In this document: piece after piece, positions 16,805-27,716 of the stretch
Layout: each line of letters opens with the position of its first letter
How positions within the stretch are numbered: the stretch's first letter is position 1
From: an uncultured Candidatus Pelagibacter sp.
GTDB taxonomy: Bacteria > Pseudomonadota > Alphaproteobacteria > Pelagibacterales > Pelagibacteraceae
DNA: 32,934 bases
Reading direction: 5' to 3'
Assembly: GCA_905612505.1 (NCBI GenBank)
Contig: CAJQSH010000044.1
Coordinates: 1-32,934 of the forward strand
The notes under the pieces: generated by a model
What the model was told of the DNA's origin: nothing
Databases searched by the model: none
Seen by the model: the letters and a program-made list of their open reading frames with translations, nothing else
Translations under genes and position numbers: made by a program

Positions 16805-18080
16805 TTAAATTTTCATTTTTAGAAAATTTATTAATCATATGATCTGCGTTTGTTGTCTTATTATTAATTAGTTTTTCCAAATGGCCTAGAAATTTTGCTT
16901 CACTATCATTAGATTTATTTAGAATATTTCTTTTTTCTAAACCCTTTTTTGAGATGCCGAGAAGCAGGGTTGACCAATGTAGTAAATCTTTATCCATTAA
17001 CTCTGTATTAAAGCCTTTTTTAGGTGCCTCTAAATAAGCATTAATAATTTTATTTTTATCCCATTTAGAAATTAACTCATAAGCCTCATCTAAATTACCA
17101 TATAAAATTCCAGTATTAAAAGCTGGTCCAGCACATAAGCAATCCCAACCACATGTATCCATTGATCTCAATTCAATATATTTTTTTAACCTATTTTCAG
17201 TAAAGATGGTGCTTAGATGAATTGTTAAATCATCTTCAGTTGGCAATCTATTGTCTATCTCATTAATTTTTTCATTCATAAAATCTAAAAAAGTATATTT
17301 TTTTCCAGATAAATATTCTTTATTATTTTGAATAAAGAGAAGGGGAAAGTTTATTGAAAAATCAGCATATTTTTCAAAGTTCATGTTATCAAAAAAAACC
17401 TCAGGCAATCCACCTCTTGACGTTTCTTGCCAAACTTTAGACCTGTAAGACATGAAGCCACTATTTTTTTTTTCAACAATTGAAGAGTTGGCAAATAATG
17501 CAATTGAAATAGGCACTATTGAATTAATTATCTTAAATTTTTTTATAAAATCTTCCTCAGAATTATAATCGAGGTTTAATTGAGTCCCACAAGTTCTATA
17601 CATCATATCCAAACTTAAGGGTCCACCATTAGGCATATCTTTAGTCATCACCTCATATCTTTGTTTTGGATTATTTGGAACTTCATTTAGATTTGATATT
17701 GGGTCAAAGCCAGAACTAACAATTTTTAAATTTAGTTTTCTAGTTACTTGCATTAATTCAAATAAATAATCATGAGATTCAGAGCAAGCTTCGTGAATAT
17801 TATTTAATTTATCACCTGATAACTCAATTTGATTTCCTGGCTCAAGGGTAATACTTTTTCCTTGTTTTTGTAAACCAATAACATTTTGTTTCTCGATTAT
17901 CGGTTCCCAACCAAATTCACAAAGTGCCGAAAACATTTTTTTGATAGTTGAGTAATCAACTCTCTTATTTGTTTTCTGATCAAATAAAAATTTTTCATGC
18001 TCGATGCCCACTTTAAAATTTTTAGTATCTTTAATACCAGACTCGAAATATTTGATTATATGTTCTTTGTGATTAATCAT
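16785..18080 (-). CDS. gshA: Glutamate-cysteine ligase (GCS2/plant-type)
   Basis: FKVGIEHEKFLF, LEPGNQIELSG, MMYRTCGTQLNLDY, YRSKVWQETSRGGLPEVFF, YIELRSMD; adjacent to gshB. Confidence 0.88.
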   Translation of the reverse strand: MINHKEHIIKYFESGIKDTKNFKVGIEHEKFLFDQKTNKRVDYSTIKKMFSALCEFGWEPIIEKQNVIGLQKQGKSITLEPGNQIELSGDKLNNIHEACSESHDYLFELMQVTRKLNLKIVSSGFDPISNLNEVPNNPKQRYEVMTKDMPNGGPLSLDMMYRTCGTQLNLDYNSEEDFIKKFKIINSIVPISIALFANSSIVEKKNSGFMSYRSKVWQETSRGGLPEVFFDNMNFEKYADFSINFPLLFIQNNKEYLSGKKYTFLDFMNEKINEIDNRLPTEDDLTIHLSTIFTENRLKKYIELRSMDTCGWDCLCAGPAFNTGILYGNLDEAYELISKWDKNKIINAYLEAPKKGFNTELMDKDLLHWSTLLLGISKKGLEKRNILNKSNDSEAKFLGHLEKLINNKTTNADHMINKFSKNENLNDLYDK

Positions 18081-18129
18081 TGATATATATATAGTGATCT
18101 AAAATTTATTTTAAAGCCAATAAAATTTG

Positions 18130-18687
18130 CTATAATGAAGTATATGGTTTCCTTGAAAAAACTCTTGTAATTAATGGTTCAAACTCTTTAAGTGTTAAAC
18201 TTTTAAAGTTTGGATCAAAAGATGTTTGGTCCCAATTTTCACAAAATTGTACCGTATCATTATAGTATTTGTGATTTTTATATTTATCTCTTAAGTTTCT
18301 GTCTTTACCAAGATGGTGTGCATAATAATACATTTGAAATTCACCATGTTTTTCAATAATCCAATGAGTTTTTTCAGAGACATAAGGTTTTAAAATAGTA
18401 GCTGCATATTCTGCGTGGTTTAATGGTGCCAGTTCATCTCCAATATCATGCAATAAAGCAGCAACAATCATTTCTTCATTTGCTTTATCATTTAAAGCTC
18501 TAGTAGCAGTTTGTAGCGAATGTTCAAGGCGTGAAATTTTATAACCTTCAAGAGTAGAGTTTAGTCCACTCATAAAATTTAGTATTCTGTCAGCAGTACT
18601 ATTGATATATTCTTGTTCATATTTATCTAATAATAAATAATCTTCTTTAGAACCTTGTTTCATTTCAGTAAAGTTTACTGTGCTCAT
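18130..18687 (-). CDS. HD-domain protein (PhnZ/TmpB-like HD oxygenase or phosphohydrolase; substrate unknown)
   Basis: RLEHSLQTATRAL...EEMIVAALLHDIGDELAPLNHAEYAATIL (H...HD metal motif); FCENWDQTSFDP. Confidence 0.7.
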   Translation of the reverse strand: MSTVNFTEMKQGSKEDYLLLDKYEQEYINSTADRILNFMSGLNSTLEGYKISRLEHSLQTATRALNDKANEEMIVAALLHDIGDELAPLNHAEYAATILKPYVSEKTHWIIEKHGEFQMYYYAHHLGKDRNLRDKYKNHKYYNDTVQFCENWDQTSFDPNFKSLTLKEFEPLITRVFSRKPYTSL

Positions 18688-18688
18688 T

Positions 18689-20170
18689 TTAATTACCTGA
18701 AGCCGTACTTAATAAAGATAGTTGAGTTATTTTATCATCACCTAATTCATCAATAGGTTTTACTGGATAATCACCAGTAAAATAATGATCTGTTAATTGG
18801 GGATAGGTGTCGTTTCTTTTATCGAAGCCTATTGCTCTATACATTCCCTCGATTGATAAAAAATTTAAAGACTTAGCACCAATGTACTCACAAATTTCAT
18901 CATTTGTTTTATTAGCAGCCAATAGCTCTTTTTTTGTTGGTGTATCTACTCCATAAAAGTCAGGGTACCTTATTTCAGGACAAGCAATTTTAACATGAAC
19001 TTCTTTTGCACCTGCATCATAAAGCATTTTTACAATTTTATAAGATGTGGTTCCTCTAACCAATGAGTCATCAATTAAAATAATTTTTTTATTTTTAATT
19101 GTAGATTGGTTAGCATTTAATTTTAGTTTTACTCCTAAACTTCTAATTTTTTGACTTGGTTCAATAAATGTCCTTCCAACATAGTGATTTCTAATTAAAC
19201 CTAGTTCAAAATTTTTTCCTAAATATTGAGCAAATCCGAGTGCTGCTGCATTTCCAGAGTCTGGTACTGGAACTATTATATCTGCATTAATTTTATTTTC
19301 TTTAGCAAGCTCTATTCCTAAGTTTTTTCTGTGTTCGTAAGCAGTTTTCCCATCTATTAAACTGTCTGGTCTTGCAAAATAAATGTATTCAAAAACACAA
19401 GGTCTAACTTTTCTAGCTGGGAAAGGTTTAATGCTTTTTAATTCATTGTTTTCTATAAATACAACTTCTCCATTCTCAACATTTCTTATAAATTTTGCTC
19501 CAATAATATCTAGTGCACAAGTTTCAGAAGCAAAAACATAGCTATCTTTTATTTTACCAATAACTAAAGGCCGAATTCCATAAGGGTCTCTTACACCAAC
19601 TAAGGTATTTTGTGTAAGCATTACTAAAGCATAACCACCTTGAATTTGAAATATAGAATCAATAATTTTGTCAATTGTTTTGATTCTTTTTGATTTTGCT
19701 ATGAGCTGAACAATCGTTTCAGTATCAGATGTTGTGTGAAAAATTGCACCATCTTCAACTAACTTTTTTCTAAGTGTAATTGAGTTTGTTAGATTTCCAT
19801 TATGAGATACACCAATGCCACCGGCGTTAGTATCAGCAAAGAAAGGCTGAATATTTCTTAAAGTATTTTCACCAGTGGTACTGTATCTGTTATGCCCTAT
19901 AGCATAGTTTCCAAGTAAATTTTTTAACACTTTCTCTTTATTAAAGTTATCGCCAACTAAACCAAATCTTTTTTCTGAATGATATTTTTTACCATCGAAA
20001 GATACAATTCCACACCCTTCTTGACCCCTATGTTGAAGTGCGTGAAGACCTAAGGCTGTTAGTGCTGCAGCATCATTACTGTTGCTTATACCAAATACAC
20101 CACATTCTTCTTTAAGTTTTGGGTTATAGATCTTCAATCTTTTCTTTAGAATCTTGATATTTTTTTTCAT
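18689..20170 (-). CDS. purF: Amidophosphoribosyltransferase
   Basis: EECGVFGI, ALQHRGQEGCGI, GHNRYSTTGE, VGVRDPYGIRPLVIG, IILIDDSLVRGTTSYKIV. Confidence 0.95.
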   Translation of the reverse strand: MKKNIKILKKRLKIYNPKLKEECGVFGISNSNDAAALTALGLHALQHRGQEGCGIVSFDGKKYHSEKRFGLVGDNFNKEKVLKNLLGNYAIGHNRYSTTGENTLRNIQPFFADTNAGGIGVSHNGNLTNSITLRKKLVEDGAIFHTTSDTETIVQLIAKSKRIKTIDKIIDSIFQIQGGYALVMLTQNTLVGVRDPYGIRPLVIGKIKDSYVFASETCALDIIGAKFIRNVENGEVVFIENNELKSIKPFPARKVRPCVFEYIYFARPDSLIDGKTAYEHRKNLGIELAKENKINADIIVPVPDSGNAAALGFAQYLGKNFELGLIRNHYVGRTFIEPSQKIRSLGVKLKLNANQSTIKNKKIILIDDSLVRGTTSYKIVKMLYDAGAKEVHVKIACPEIRYPDFYGVDTPTKKELLAANKTNDEICEYIGAKSLNFLSIEGMYRAIGFDKRNDTYPQLTDHYFTGDYPVKPIDELGDDKITQLSLLSTASGN

Positions 20171-20669
20171 TAGGAAACTCTTTAATCAGATAATTACTAC
20201 CTTTTTCTATGTAAGGAAAGGCGTATGATTTATCCATATTAATTGGCCATTTATTATAATTGTAGACGATATCAATAGATGAAAATATGATCACAGAGAT
20301 TACATAACCTCTAATAAAACCAAAAAAGAATCCAAAAATAGAATCAAGCCTACCTATTCCTGAGTATTTAACAGCTTTACTGATCCCTTTGTTAATCATC
20401 AATATAATAAAAACAACTAAAATAAAAATTGTTATCCCAAGAGCAACGTCTAATACATATTCGCTATCAATAATATTTTTGAAATAAGGTTTAATTTTGG
20501 GAAATAATATTAAGGTTACGATATAAGCTAAGAGCCATTTAGAAGCCGCAAGTATACTTAAAACAAATCCATTTTTACAACACTTATAAACAGATAATAT
20601 TGTAATAATTAAATATATAAGGTCTATAAAAGAGATTGCTGAATAGAAATATTTTAAAGCATCAAACAT
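20124..20669 (-). CDS. cvpA: CvpA family protein
   Basis: Membrane protein, about 4 TM, located upstream of purF; FIDLIYLIITILSVYKCCKNGFVLSILA, GRLDSIFGFFFGFIRGYVI. Confidence 0.85.
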   Translation of the reverse strand: MFDALKYFYSAISFIDLIYLIITILSVYKCCKNGFVLSILAASKWLLAYIVTLILFPKIKPYFKNIIDSEYVLDVALGITIFILVVFIILMINKGISKAVKYSGIGRLDSIFGFFFGFIRGYVISVIIFSSIDIVYNYNKWPINMDKSYAFPYIEKGSNYLIKEFPNEKKYQDSKEKIEDL

Positions 20670-20677
20670 AGTTAAAA

Positions 20678-23065
20678 TTATTTTCCAAAAGGCTTACTTA
20701 TTAAAATGAGAGATGGAAGCAAGATTAAGACAGAAATCATAGCTAGCAACATTGCTATACCAGTGAACACACCAAAATAAATAGTAGGTATAAATTTAGA
20801 AAACACTAAGATTGAAAAACCAAATACAATTGTTATTGACGTATTTAATATGGCAACACCTACTGTGGAGTGACAAAGCATTAAAGTTTTATTGTAATCT
20901 TTATTTTTTAAAAACTCTTCTTTAAATCTATAAATATAATGAATACTATTATCTACTGCTATACCAATGGTTATAGAGGCAATAGTTACAGTCATCATGT
21001 CCAGTGGAATTCCTAATAGACCAATAATTCCTAAAATGAAAAAAGCTGCAATAAAATTTGGAACTACACCAATTATGGACAATTTGATATTCTTAAATAG
21101 TACCATAAACATTCCAAAAATTCCCACCATAACTAATCCCAATGAAAGTATTTGAGATTTAAATAAGCTTTGTAAGAGATTATTAAACAATATTAAAACA
21201 CCAGCAAGCTTAAATTCATCTTCATTGAGCTTAAGTTTATTTTTAAGATCATAGTTAATTTGTTTAATCAAATCGTTTCTTCTCAAGCCATCTTGTGAGT
21301 CTATTATTCTTAAACTCACTCTAGCTTCATTATCTTTAATTGAAATATAAGGATCAATAATATCTTTTTTAATGCTTTCTGGGATTTTAGAATAAAGAAC
21401 GCCTATTTCTAAGGTACCTAAAGGTTTATTATTATTTAATTGAGTTGCAACCTTAATTATAGAACTAAAGGATAAAACTTTACCTACTGGTTTTAAGCTA
21501 TCTAGGTAGTTGTGAACCATTTCAATTCTTTCAACTTTATCTTTTGTAAACCAATATTTTTCTTCATCTTGATTTTCATCAACGTCCCAGTTTTCAAACT
21601 CATCATTTTCACTAGATTCTGATATTTTCCTATTTGGAAATTTTAGAATAACTTCCAAAGGAGTGGTTCCACCTAGTTTCTCATCTATAAGTTTCATGCC
21701 TTTATATATTTCTGTATTTTTATTAAAATAATTAATAAAACTATTTTCAACTTCAAGACGGGTTATACCAATCGTGCTCAAAACTATGATTAATCCAGTA
21801 ATAAGAAAGACTATAATTTTATTATTAATTGAAATTTTTCCAAAAAAAGCTGTAATTTTAGATTCACCATCTTCTTTAATTTTCACTTTATTATTTGAAA
21901 CAAAGCTTAAAAGAGTAGGAAGTAAAGTAAAAGTAATTATAAAAGATGTTACCAAACCAAATGTCATCATCCATCCAAAATCAATAATAGGTTTAATCTC
22001 ACTAAAAATTAAAGATAGAAAAGCACACACGGTAGTTAATACTGTATAAAGAATTGGCCAAAACATTTTATTTGTGGTCATCGAAATTATTTTAATGTTT
22101 TCCAAATCTGGAAAATCATTTCTCAATTGTAAAAAACGTGTACTCATATGAATATTCATTGCGATTGTTAAAATTAGCATCAGAGCAATAAAATTTGAGG
22201 ATATTACCGTAACTTTCCAACCAAGAAGACCGAGAAGACCAGTCATGATTAGAACAGAAAAAAAACAACTACTTATAGGAATAATGATCCAAATTAATTT
22301 TCTAAAAACAAACCAAAGTACAGCAATAATAAAAAAAAGAACCCCTAAACCAAAAACAATAATATCACTTTTAATAAATGACATCATGTCATCTGCAATC
22401 ATGGGAATTCCTCCTAGATATATTTTTCCAGAATCATTGTAGCTTTTAATAATTTCTCTTATTTCAAAAATGTTTTCATGATTTTTTTTCTTTAGAGAAT
22501 CTTTATAACTCTCTATTGCATCTATATTTTTGCCTTGCAGTTGTTTTAAAGTTTCATTCTTTTTAATGTAAACTATAATGCCACTTGTTTTTCCATCTTC
22601 ACTAATTATAAAATTTCTAAATACAGGGCTATTTAAGATTTCATTAAAACCTCTTTCTTTATCAACACTCTCATCTTTTAATGTTGTAAATTTTTCCAAT
22701 CTTTCTTGTAAGGGTGCATCAGAATTATCTAATAAAGGAATATCTAACAGTGTAACCACACTATGAACCCAATCTAGACTTTGAATTTTATATTTTAAAC
22801 TTAATAAGTTATTAATAGAAGATTCAGATGTCATTCTTGCTTCTGGAGTGTATGTTAAGACTAAAAAATCTTTGGAACCATATCTCTCTGTCACTTCTTT
22901 TAAATACTTTAGATCTGGGTCTCCTTCAATTAGAAGGGTTTCTGATGAAGCATCTAGTCTAAAATCTTTAGAAAAATATCCAAAACTTAATAAAGCAATT
23001 AATAGTAATAAAAAAACTGATTTAGGATTTTTTAGAACTGTATTTTCGTATAAATGAAGAAACAT
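20678..23065 (-). CDS. MMPL/RND-family transporter
   Basis: 795 aa, two blocks of TM helices with large periplasmic loops; ASITIGIAVDNSIHYIYRFKEEF, DFGWMMTFGLVTSFIITFTLLPTLL. Confidence 0.88.
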   Translation of the reverse strand: MFLHLYENTVLKNPKSVFLLLLIALLSFGYFSKDFRLDASSETLLIEGDPDLKYLKEVTERYGSKDFLVLTYTPEARMTSESSINNLLSLKYKIQSLDWVHSVVTLLDIPLLDNSDAPLQERLEKFTTLKDESVDKERGFNEILNSPVFRNFIISEDGKTSGIIVYIKKNETLKQLQGKNIDAIESYKDSLKKKNHENIFEIREIIKSYNDSGKIYLGGIPMIADDMMSFIKSDIIVFGLGVLFFIIAVLWFVFRKLIWIIIPISSCFFSVLIMTGLLGLLGWKVTVISSNFIALMLILTIAMNIHMSTRFLQLRNDFPDLENIKIISMTTNKMFWPILYTVLTTVCAFLSLIFSEIKPIIDFGWMMTFGLVTSFIITFTLLPTLLSFVSNNKVKIKEDGESKITAFFGKISINNKIIVFLITGLIIVLSTIGITRLEVENSFINYFNKNTEIYKGMKLIDEKLGGTTPLEVILKFPNRKISESSENDEFENWDVDENQDEEKYWFTKDKVERIEMVHNYLDSLKPVGKVLSFSSIIKVATQLNNNKPLGTLEIGVLYSKIPESIKKDIIDPYISIKDNEARVSLRIIDSQDGLRRNDLIKQINYDLKNKLKLNEDEFKLAGVLILFNNLLQSLFKSQILSLGLVMVGIFGMFMVLFKNIKLSIIGVVPNFIAAFFILGIIGLLGIPLDMMTVTIASITIGIAVDNSIHYIYRFKEEFLKNKDYNKTLMLCHSTVGVAILNTSITIVFGFSILVFSKFIPTIYFGVFTGIAMLLAMISVLILLPSLILISKPFGK

Positions 23066-23109
23066 CTAGAAATAGTATATATTGGATATTAGTTAATTTA
23101 TGTATTTTT

Positions 23110-24525
23110 TTATTTCTGCAAATCTTTGAATTTTGTAAACATTGCCTCAAACTCTAGATCAATATTACCTGTTGGGCCGTGTCTTTGTTTCGCAATTATA
23201 ATTTGAGCTAAATGAGCTATTTCATTCATCTTTGATTGCCAATCAGCGTGCTCAACAGTTGCTACTTGTGGTTCTTTTCTTTCAAGGTAATAGGCTGCTC
23301 TATAAACAAACATTACAACGTCAGCGTCTTGCTCGATTGAGCCAGACTCTCTTAGATCTGATAATTGAGGTTTATGATCATCTCTTTGTTCAACAGCTCT
23401 CGATAATTGAGATAGTGCAACAACAGGAAGTTTTAATTCTTTAGCAATAGCTTTAAGACCTTGAGTTATTTGTGAGATTTCTTGAACTCGTCCATCTCTA
23501 TTATTTAGTGAACCAGTCATTAATTGAATATAATCTACAACGATCATATCCAAGCCAAATAACCTTTTAATACGTCTTGCTCTATTGCTCATAGCGGCAA
23601 TGCTAATAGCTGGTGTTTCATCAATATACAGTGGTAACTCAGCTATATTTTTTGATGTTTCAATAAATTTATTGAACTGTTCATCAGAAATCTTTCCTCT
23701 TCTTATATCATTTGATTTAATTCTGGATTGCTCAGCTAAAATTCTAGTTGACAATTGTTCTGAAGACATTTCAAGTGAAAAAAAAGCAATTGACGATTTC
23801 TTACCACTCTCTTGCAATTTTTGAGCAGCATGGAAAGCTATATTGGTTGCTAGAGCAGTTTTACCCATCGAAGGACGACCAGCAATAATAATTAAATCTG
23901 AATTATGAAGTCCACCAAGTCTATCATCTAAATCAGTTAAACCAGTTGGCACACCTACAATTCCTTCGTCATTTTTGTAGGCTGCAGAAGCCATTTCTAT
24001 TGTAAGCTTCATTGCTTCATCAAATTTTACCAATGTTGAATTGAAGGAACCTTTTTCAGCAAGATCAAATAGTAATCTTTCTGAATTTTCAATTATAGTT
24101 TGACCATTGGTATTAAGATCATTTAGTTTGGCTGAGTCAATTGTATTCTCCGATATTTTAATCAACTCTCTTCTTACAAACATATCGTAAATAATTCTCG
24201 AGTACTCAATAGCCTGTCTTGAAGATGTTGAAAATTTAGTAATTTTAACCAAGTACTCAGGAACATTTAGATCATCTTTTTCATTTTCAAAATAATTCTT
24301 TAAAGTGATAGGGTTTGCAAGCATTCCTTTATAAACAAGATTTTCAATTGCAGAAAAAATTTTTTGATGCATTGGATCGTAAAAATTAATATTTGAAATT
24401 ATAGTATTTATTTCATCAAATATATCGTTAGACACTAATATAGACCCAATGACAGACTGTTCAGCTTCAATATTGTTAGGCAACTCTTTAAATGTATCTT
24501 TAACGATGCTTAGATTATTTTCCAT
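23110..24525 (-). CDS. dnaB: Replicative DNA helicase
   Basis: PNNIEAEQSVIGSIL, GLHNSDLIIIAGRPSMGKTALATNIA, SLEMSSEQLSTRILAEQSRI, LSQLSRAVEQRDDHKPQLSDLRESGSIEQDADVVMFVYR. Confidence 0.96.
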   Translation of the reverse strand: MENNLSIVKDTFKELPNNIEAEQSVIGSILVSNDIFDEINTIISNINFYDPMHQKIFSAIENLVYKGMLANPITLKNYFENEKDDLNVPEYLVKITKFSTSSRQAIEYSRIIYDMFVRRELIKISENTIDSAKLNDLNTNGQTIIENSERLLFDLAEKGSFNSTLVKFDEAMKLTIEMASAAYKNDEGIVGVPTGLTDLDDRLGGLHNSDLIIIAGRPSMGKTALATNIAFHAAQKLQESGKKSSIAFFSLEMSSEQLSTRILAEQSRIKSNDIRRGKISDEQFNKFIETSKNIAELPLYIDETPAISIAAMSNRARRIKRLFGLDMIVVDYIQLMTGSLNNRDGRVQEISQITQGLKAIAKELKLPVVALSQLSRAVEQRDDHKPQLSDLRESGSIEQDADVVMFVYRAAYYLERKEPQVATVEHADWQSKMNEIAHLAQIIIAKQRHGPTGNIDLEFEAMFTKFKDLQK

Positions 24526-24592
24526 AATTAAATTATATCTGATAAAGATTTAAAAAAAATAACTAAAATTTGTTGGGGAAAAAATTGTATAA

Positions 24593-25051
24593 TTATTGAA
24601 TAGTTTCTGCTGTAATTACGTTAATTGTAATTTCTGAATCTATTTCTGTGTGTAGAATTATTTTAACTTTAAACTTACCAAGTGATTTAATTTCATTTAA
24701 AGGTTGTATCATTGAAGGCTTAATATCTAATTTGTCAGTTTCTTTAATTATTTTTGAAATCTCAGTTGGTTTAACGGAGCCATAAAGTTCCTTGTTTTCA
24801 GTACTTAATTTTTTAATTAAATATTCTTTGTGGTTAATTTGTTCGGATATTTTTTGAGCTTCTTTCTTTTTTTCATCATCTTTTTTTCCTAAATCAGCTT
24901 TAATTTTTTCTACTTCTGCAATGTTTTCCTTTGAAGCATAAAGAGCTTTTTTATTTGAAATTAAGTAGTTTCTAGCAAAACCTCTTTTAACCTCTATGAT
25001 CTCACCAATGGAACCTATTCTTCTTAAATTTTCTAAAAGTATTACTTTCAT
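24593..25051 (-). CDS. rplI: 50S ribosomal protein L9
   Basis: [40 protein letters not shown]. Confidence 0.95.
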   Translation of the reverse strand: MKVILLENLRRIGSIGEIIEVKRGFARNYLISNKKALYASKENIAEVEKIKADLGKKDDEKKKEAQKISEQINHKEYLIKKLSTENKELYGSVKPTEISKIIKETDKLDIKPSMIQPLNEIKSLGKFKVKIILHTEIDSEITINVITAETIQ

Positions 25052-25326
25052 TAAATTAACGCCAAGTTTCTAGCTCTTTTAATCGAATTAGAAAGTTCTC
25101 TTTGTTTTTTTTGGCAAACATTTGTAATTCGTGATGGTAAAATTTTACCATTTTCAGACATATACTTTTTAAGTAATCTGATATTTTTATAATCTACAGA
25201 AGGAGCTCCTTTCATCGATAAAGGACAAGATTTTTTAAATTTATATTTATTGGGTTGAAAAATACTTAGTTTTGCGAAATTACTCTGTTTACCTTTTTTA
25301 TTCATTGATCTTTTTTTTGATGGCAT
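25051..25326 (-). CDS. rpsR: 30S ribosomal protein S18
   Basis: [58 protein letters not shown]. Confidence 0.95.
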   Translation of the reverse strand: MPSKKRSMNKKGKQSNFAKLSIFQPNKYKFKKSCPLSMKGAPSVDYKNIRLLKKYMSENGKILPSRITNVCQKKQRELSNSIKRARNLALI

Positions 25327-25328
25327 AA

Positions 25329-25682
25329 TTAATCTTTTCTATATTCTTTTTTTTCATACGTTTCTTTTTTTGAAAAGTACTTTGCTTCTAGATCAAATTT
25401 TTTAACCTTTACAGTCATATATCTTAAAAGATTTTTATCAATAATTTCATTTTTTTCTAATTCTTTGATAATTTTTCCAGGACCTTTAATTTTAAAATGT
25501 ATATAACTACCTTTTCTGTTCTTTTTTATAATATAGGCTAGATTTAACAGTCCCCACTCTTCAGTTTGAACTATTTTACCATCATTTTTTTCAACTATTT
25601 TTGAATATTTATCAGTTAATTGTTTAATTTGAGTAGGGCTAGTGTCCTGTCTTGCTACAATTGTATGTTCGTATAAATTCAT
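25329..25682 (-). CDS. rpsF: 30S ribosomal protein S6
   Basis: [22 protein letters not shown]...[25 protein letters not shown]...LLRYMTVKV. Confidence 0.95.
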   Translation of the reverse strand: MNLYEHTIVARQDTSPTQIKQLTDKYSKIVEKNDGKIVQTEEWGLLNLAYIIKKNRKGSYIHFKIKGPGKIIKELEKNEIIDKNLLRYMTVKVKKFDLEAKYFSKKETYEKKEYRKD

Positions 25683-25768
25683 ATTTGTTCTTTAATAAAA
25701 AGTGAGGATATACTATTATAATCCTTTAATTACAACACTTAAAACCATAAAAAAATTTAGATATTTAA

Positions 25769-26701
25769 ATGTTTTCTGTTATTTTTCCAGGCCAAGGCTC
25801 ACAATTAGTAGGTATGGGCAATGAATTATACAGTAAATATAAATTAATTCAAAATTTATTCAAAGAAGCAGACGAGACTCTTGGATTCTCATTATCCAAA
25901 ATAATCCTTGACGGCCCTAAAAAAGAATTAGATTTAACAGAGAATACACAGCCAGCAATATTTCTATTAAGCTATTCAATATTCAAGTTAGTTAAAGAAG
26001 AATTTAATATTGATTTAAATAAAGCTAGTTTTTTTGCAGGACATTCTCTTGGAGAGTATTCTGCTATAGCTTCATCGGACACTCTATCTTTTTCTGATAC
26101 ATTAAAAATTTTGAAGATTAGAGGTAAAGCAATGCAAAGTTCAGTTCCAAAAGGAGTAGGAGGAATGGTTGCCGTATTGGGTTCCAAGATAGAAAATGTA
26201 GAAAAAATTATTGAGAAAAATAAAAATAAGTATGAATGTTTTATTGCAAACGATAACTCAGAAAGTCAAATAGTTATAAGTGGTAATGTTATAGATTTAG
26301 AAAAAATGATGATTGATTTAAAATCAAACAATATTAAGAATATTAAGCTACCGGTAAGTGCTCCTTTTCATTGTAAATTAATGAATAAAGCTACAATGAT
26401 AATGAGTGAAGAAATAGCTAAATTAAATTTCCAAGAATCTAAAAATATTCTTATTTCTAATGTAACTGGAAAAGAGATAATCAATTCTTTAGAATTAAAA
26501 GATTTACTGGTTAAACAGATTGAAAGTAGAGTTCGCTGGAGAGAAAGTGTTATACTTATGATTAATAAAGGGGTTGATCATTTTATAGAAATAGGACCAG
26601 GTAAAGTTTTATCAGGATTGATAAAGAGAATTGATAGAAATGTTAAAGTTAGTGCAATAAATAATGAAGAAGATATAAAGTTAATTAATATAAATGAGTA
26701 A
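25769..26701 (+). CDS. fabD: Malonyl-CoA:ACP transacylase
   Basis: VIFPGQGSQLVGMG, ENTQPAIFLLSYSIF, FAGHSLGEYSAI, SAPFHCKLM, FIEIGPGKVLSGLIKRI. Confidence 0.95.
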   Translation: MFSVIFPGQGSQLVGMGNELYSKYKLIQNLFKEADETLGFSLSKIILDGPKKELDLTENTQPAIFLLSYSIFKLVKEEFNIDLNKASFFAGHSLGEYSAIASSDTLSFSDTLKILKIRGKAMQSSVPKGVGGMVAVLGSKIENVEKIIEKNKNKYECFIANDNSESQIVISGNVIDLEKMMIDLKSNNIKNIKLPVSAPFHCKLMNKATMIMSEEIAKLNFQESKNILISNVTGKEIINSLELKDLLVKQIESRVRWRESVILMINKGVDHFIEIGPGKVLSGLIKRIDRNVKVSAINNEEDIKLININE

Positions 26702-27431
26702 TTTAAAAAATAAAAATATTATAGTTACAGGTGCTTCAGGAGGCATTGGAAATTCAATAGTAGAAAAATTATACAGCAAAGGTGCAAATATTTTAGCAAC
26801 AGGTACTAGAATAGAAAAGTTAGATGAAATAAAAAAAAAATATAACAATATTAAAATCTTACAGTTTGATATCGCTCAACATAAAAAAATTGAAGAATTT
26901 ATAAATAATGCAACAGAAAAATTAGGTGGATCGCTTGATTGTATTATAAACAACGCTGGTATCACAAAAGATAATTTAGCAATTAGAATGAATTTAGAAG
27001 AGTGGACAAAAGTAATAGACATTAATTTAACTTCAACATTTTTAATGAGCAAATACTCAATTAAAAAAATGCTTAAAAACAAATCAGGAAAAATAATTAA
27101 TATTACATCTGTTGTAGGTCATACAGGTAATGTTGGACAGGCAAATTATACTGCATCAAAAGCAGGAATTGTTGCAATGTCAAAAAGCCTCGCTATAGAA
27201 TATGCAAAGAAAAATATAAATATTAACTGTATATCCCCTGGATTCATTAGTACCGCCATGACAGATAAAATAGATGAAAAATTTAAAGAGGTTATTATCG
27301 CAAAAATTCCAGCCAATAGGTTGGGAAAGCCACTAGATGTAGCTAATGCTGTAGTTTTTTTAAGTTCGAGCGATTCAGATTATATTAATGGTGAAACTTT
27401 ACATGTTAACGGAGGCATGTATTTGGGTTGA
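26694..27431 (+). CDS. fabG: 3-oxoacyl-[ACP] reductase
   Basis: IIVTGASGGIGNSI, NNAGITKDNLAIRM, INITSVVGHTGNVGQANYTASKAGIVAMSKSLA, YINGETLHVNGGMYL; overlaps fabD by 8 nt. Confidence 0.95.
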   Translation: MSNLKNKNIIVTGASGGIGNSIVEKLYSKGANILATGTRIEKLDEIKKKYNNIKILQFDIAQHKKIEEFINNATEKLGGSLDCIINNAGITKDNLAIRMNLEEWTKVIDINLTSTFLMSKYSIKKMLKNKSGKIINITSVVGHTGNVGQANYTASKAGIVAMSKSLAIEYAKKNININCISPGFISTAMTDKIDEKFKEVIIAKIPANRLGKPLDVANAVVFLSSSDSDYINGETLHVNGGMYLG

Positions 27432-27479
27432 CAAAACTACTTTTTGATTTAATAACGAATTATAACAAAAAGGAACAAT

Positions 27480-27716
27480 ATGTCAGATGATATTTCAAGC
27501 AAAGTTAAAAAGATTGTTGCAGACCACCTAGGAATAGATGAAGCAAAAGTTCAAGATGATTCAAGTTTTATAGATGATCTTGGAGCAGATAGTTTAGATA
27601 CAGTTGAGTTAGTAATGGCTTTTGAAGAAGAATTTGGATCAGAAATTTCTGATAGTCAAGCGGAGAAAATTTTAACTGTTGGTGATGCAATTAAGTTCAT
27701 TGAAGGTAGTAAGTAA
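27480..27716 (+). CDS. acpP: Acyl carrier protein
   Basis: [48 protein letters not shown] (phosphopantetheine DSL motif). Confidence 0.97.
   Translation: MSDDISSKVKKIVADHLGIDEAKVQDDSSFIDDLGADSLDTVELVMAFEEEFGSEISDSQAEKILTVGDAIKFIEGSK

Noticed and set aside
20124-20170. 47-nt overlap between cvpA and purF as a possible misannotation or recoding site
   Set aside because: An alternative purF start inside the called N-terminus (before KLKEECGVFG) would reduce it; overlaps of this type are common in compact genomes.
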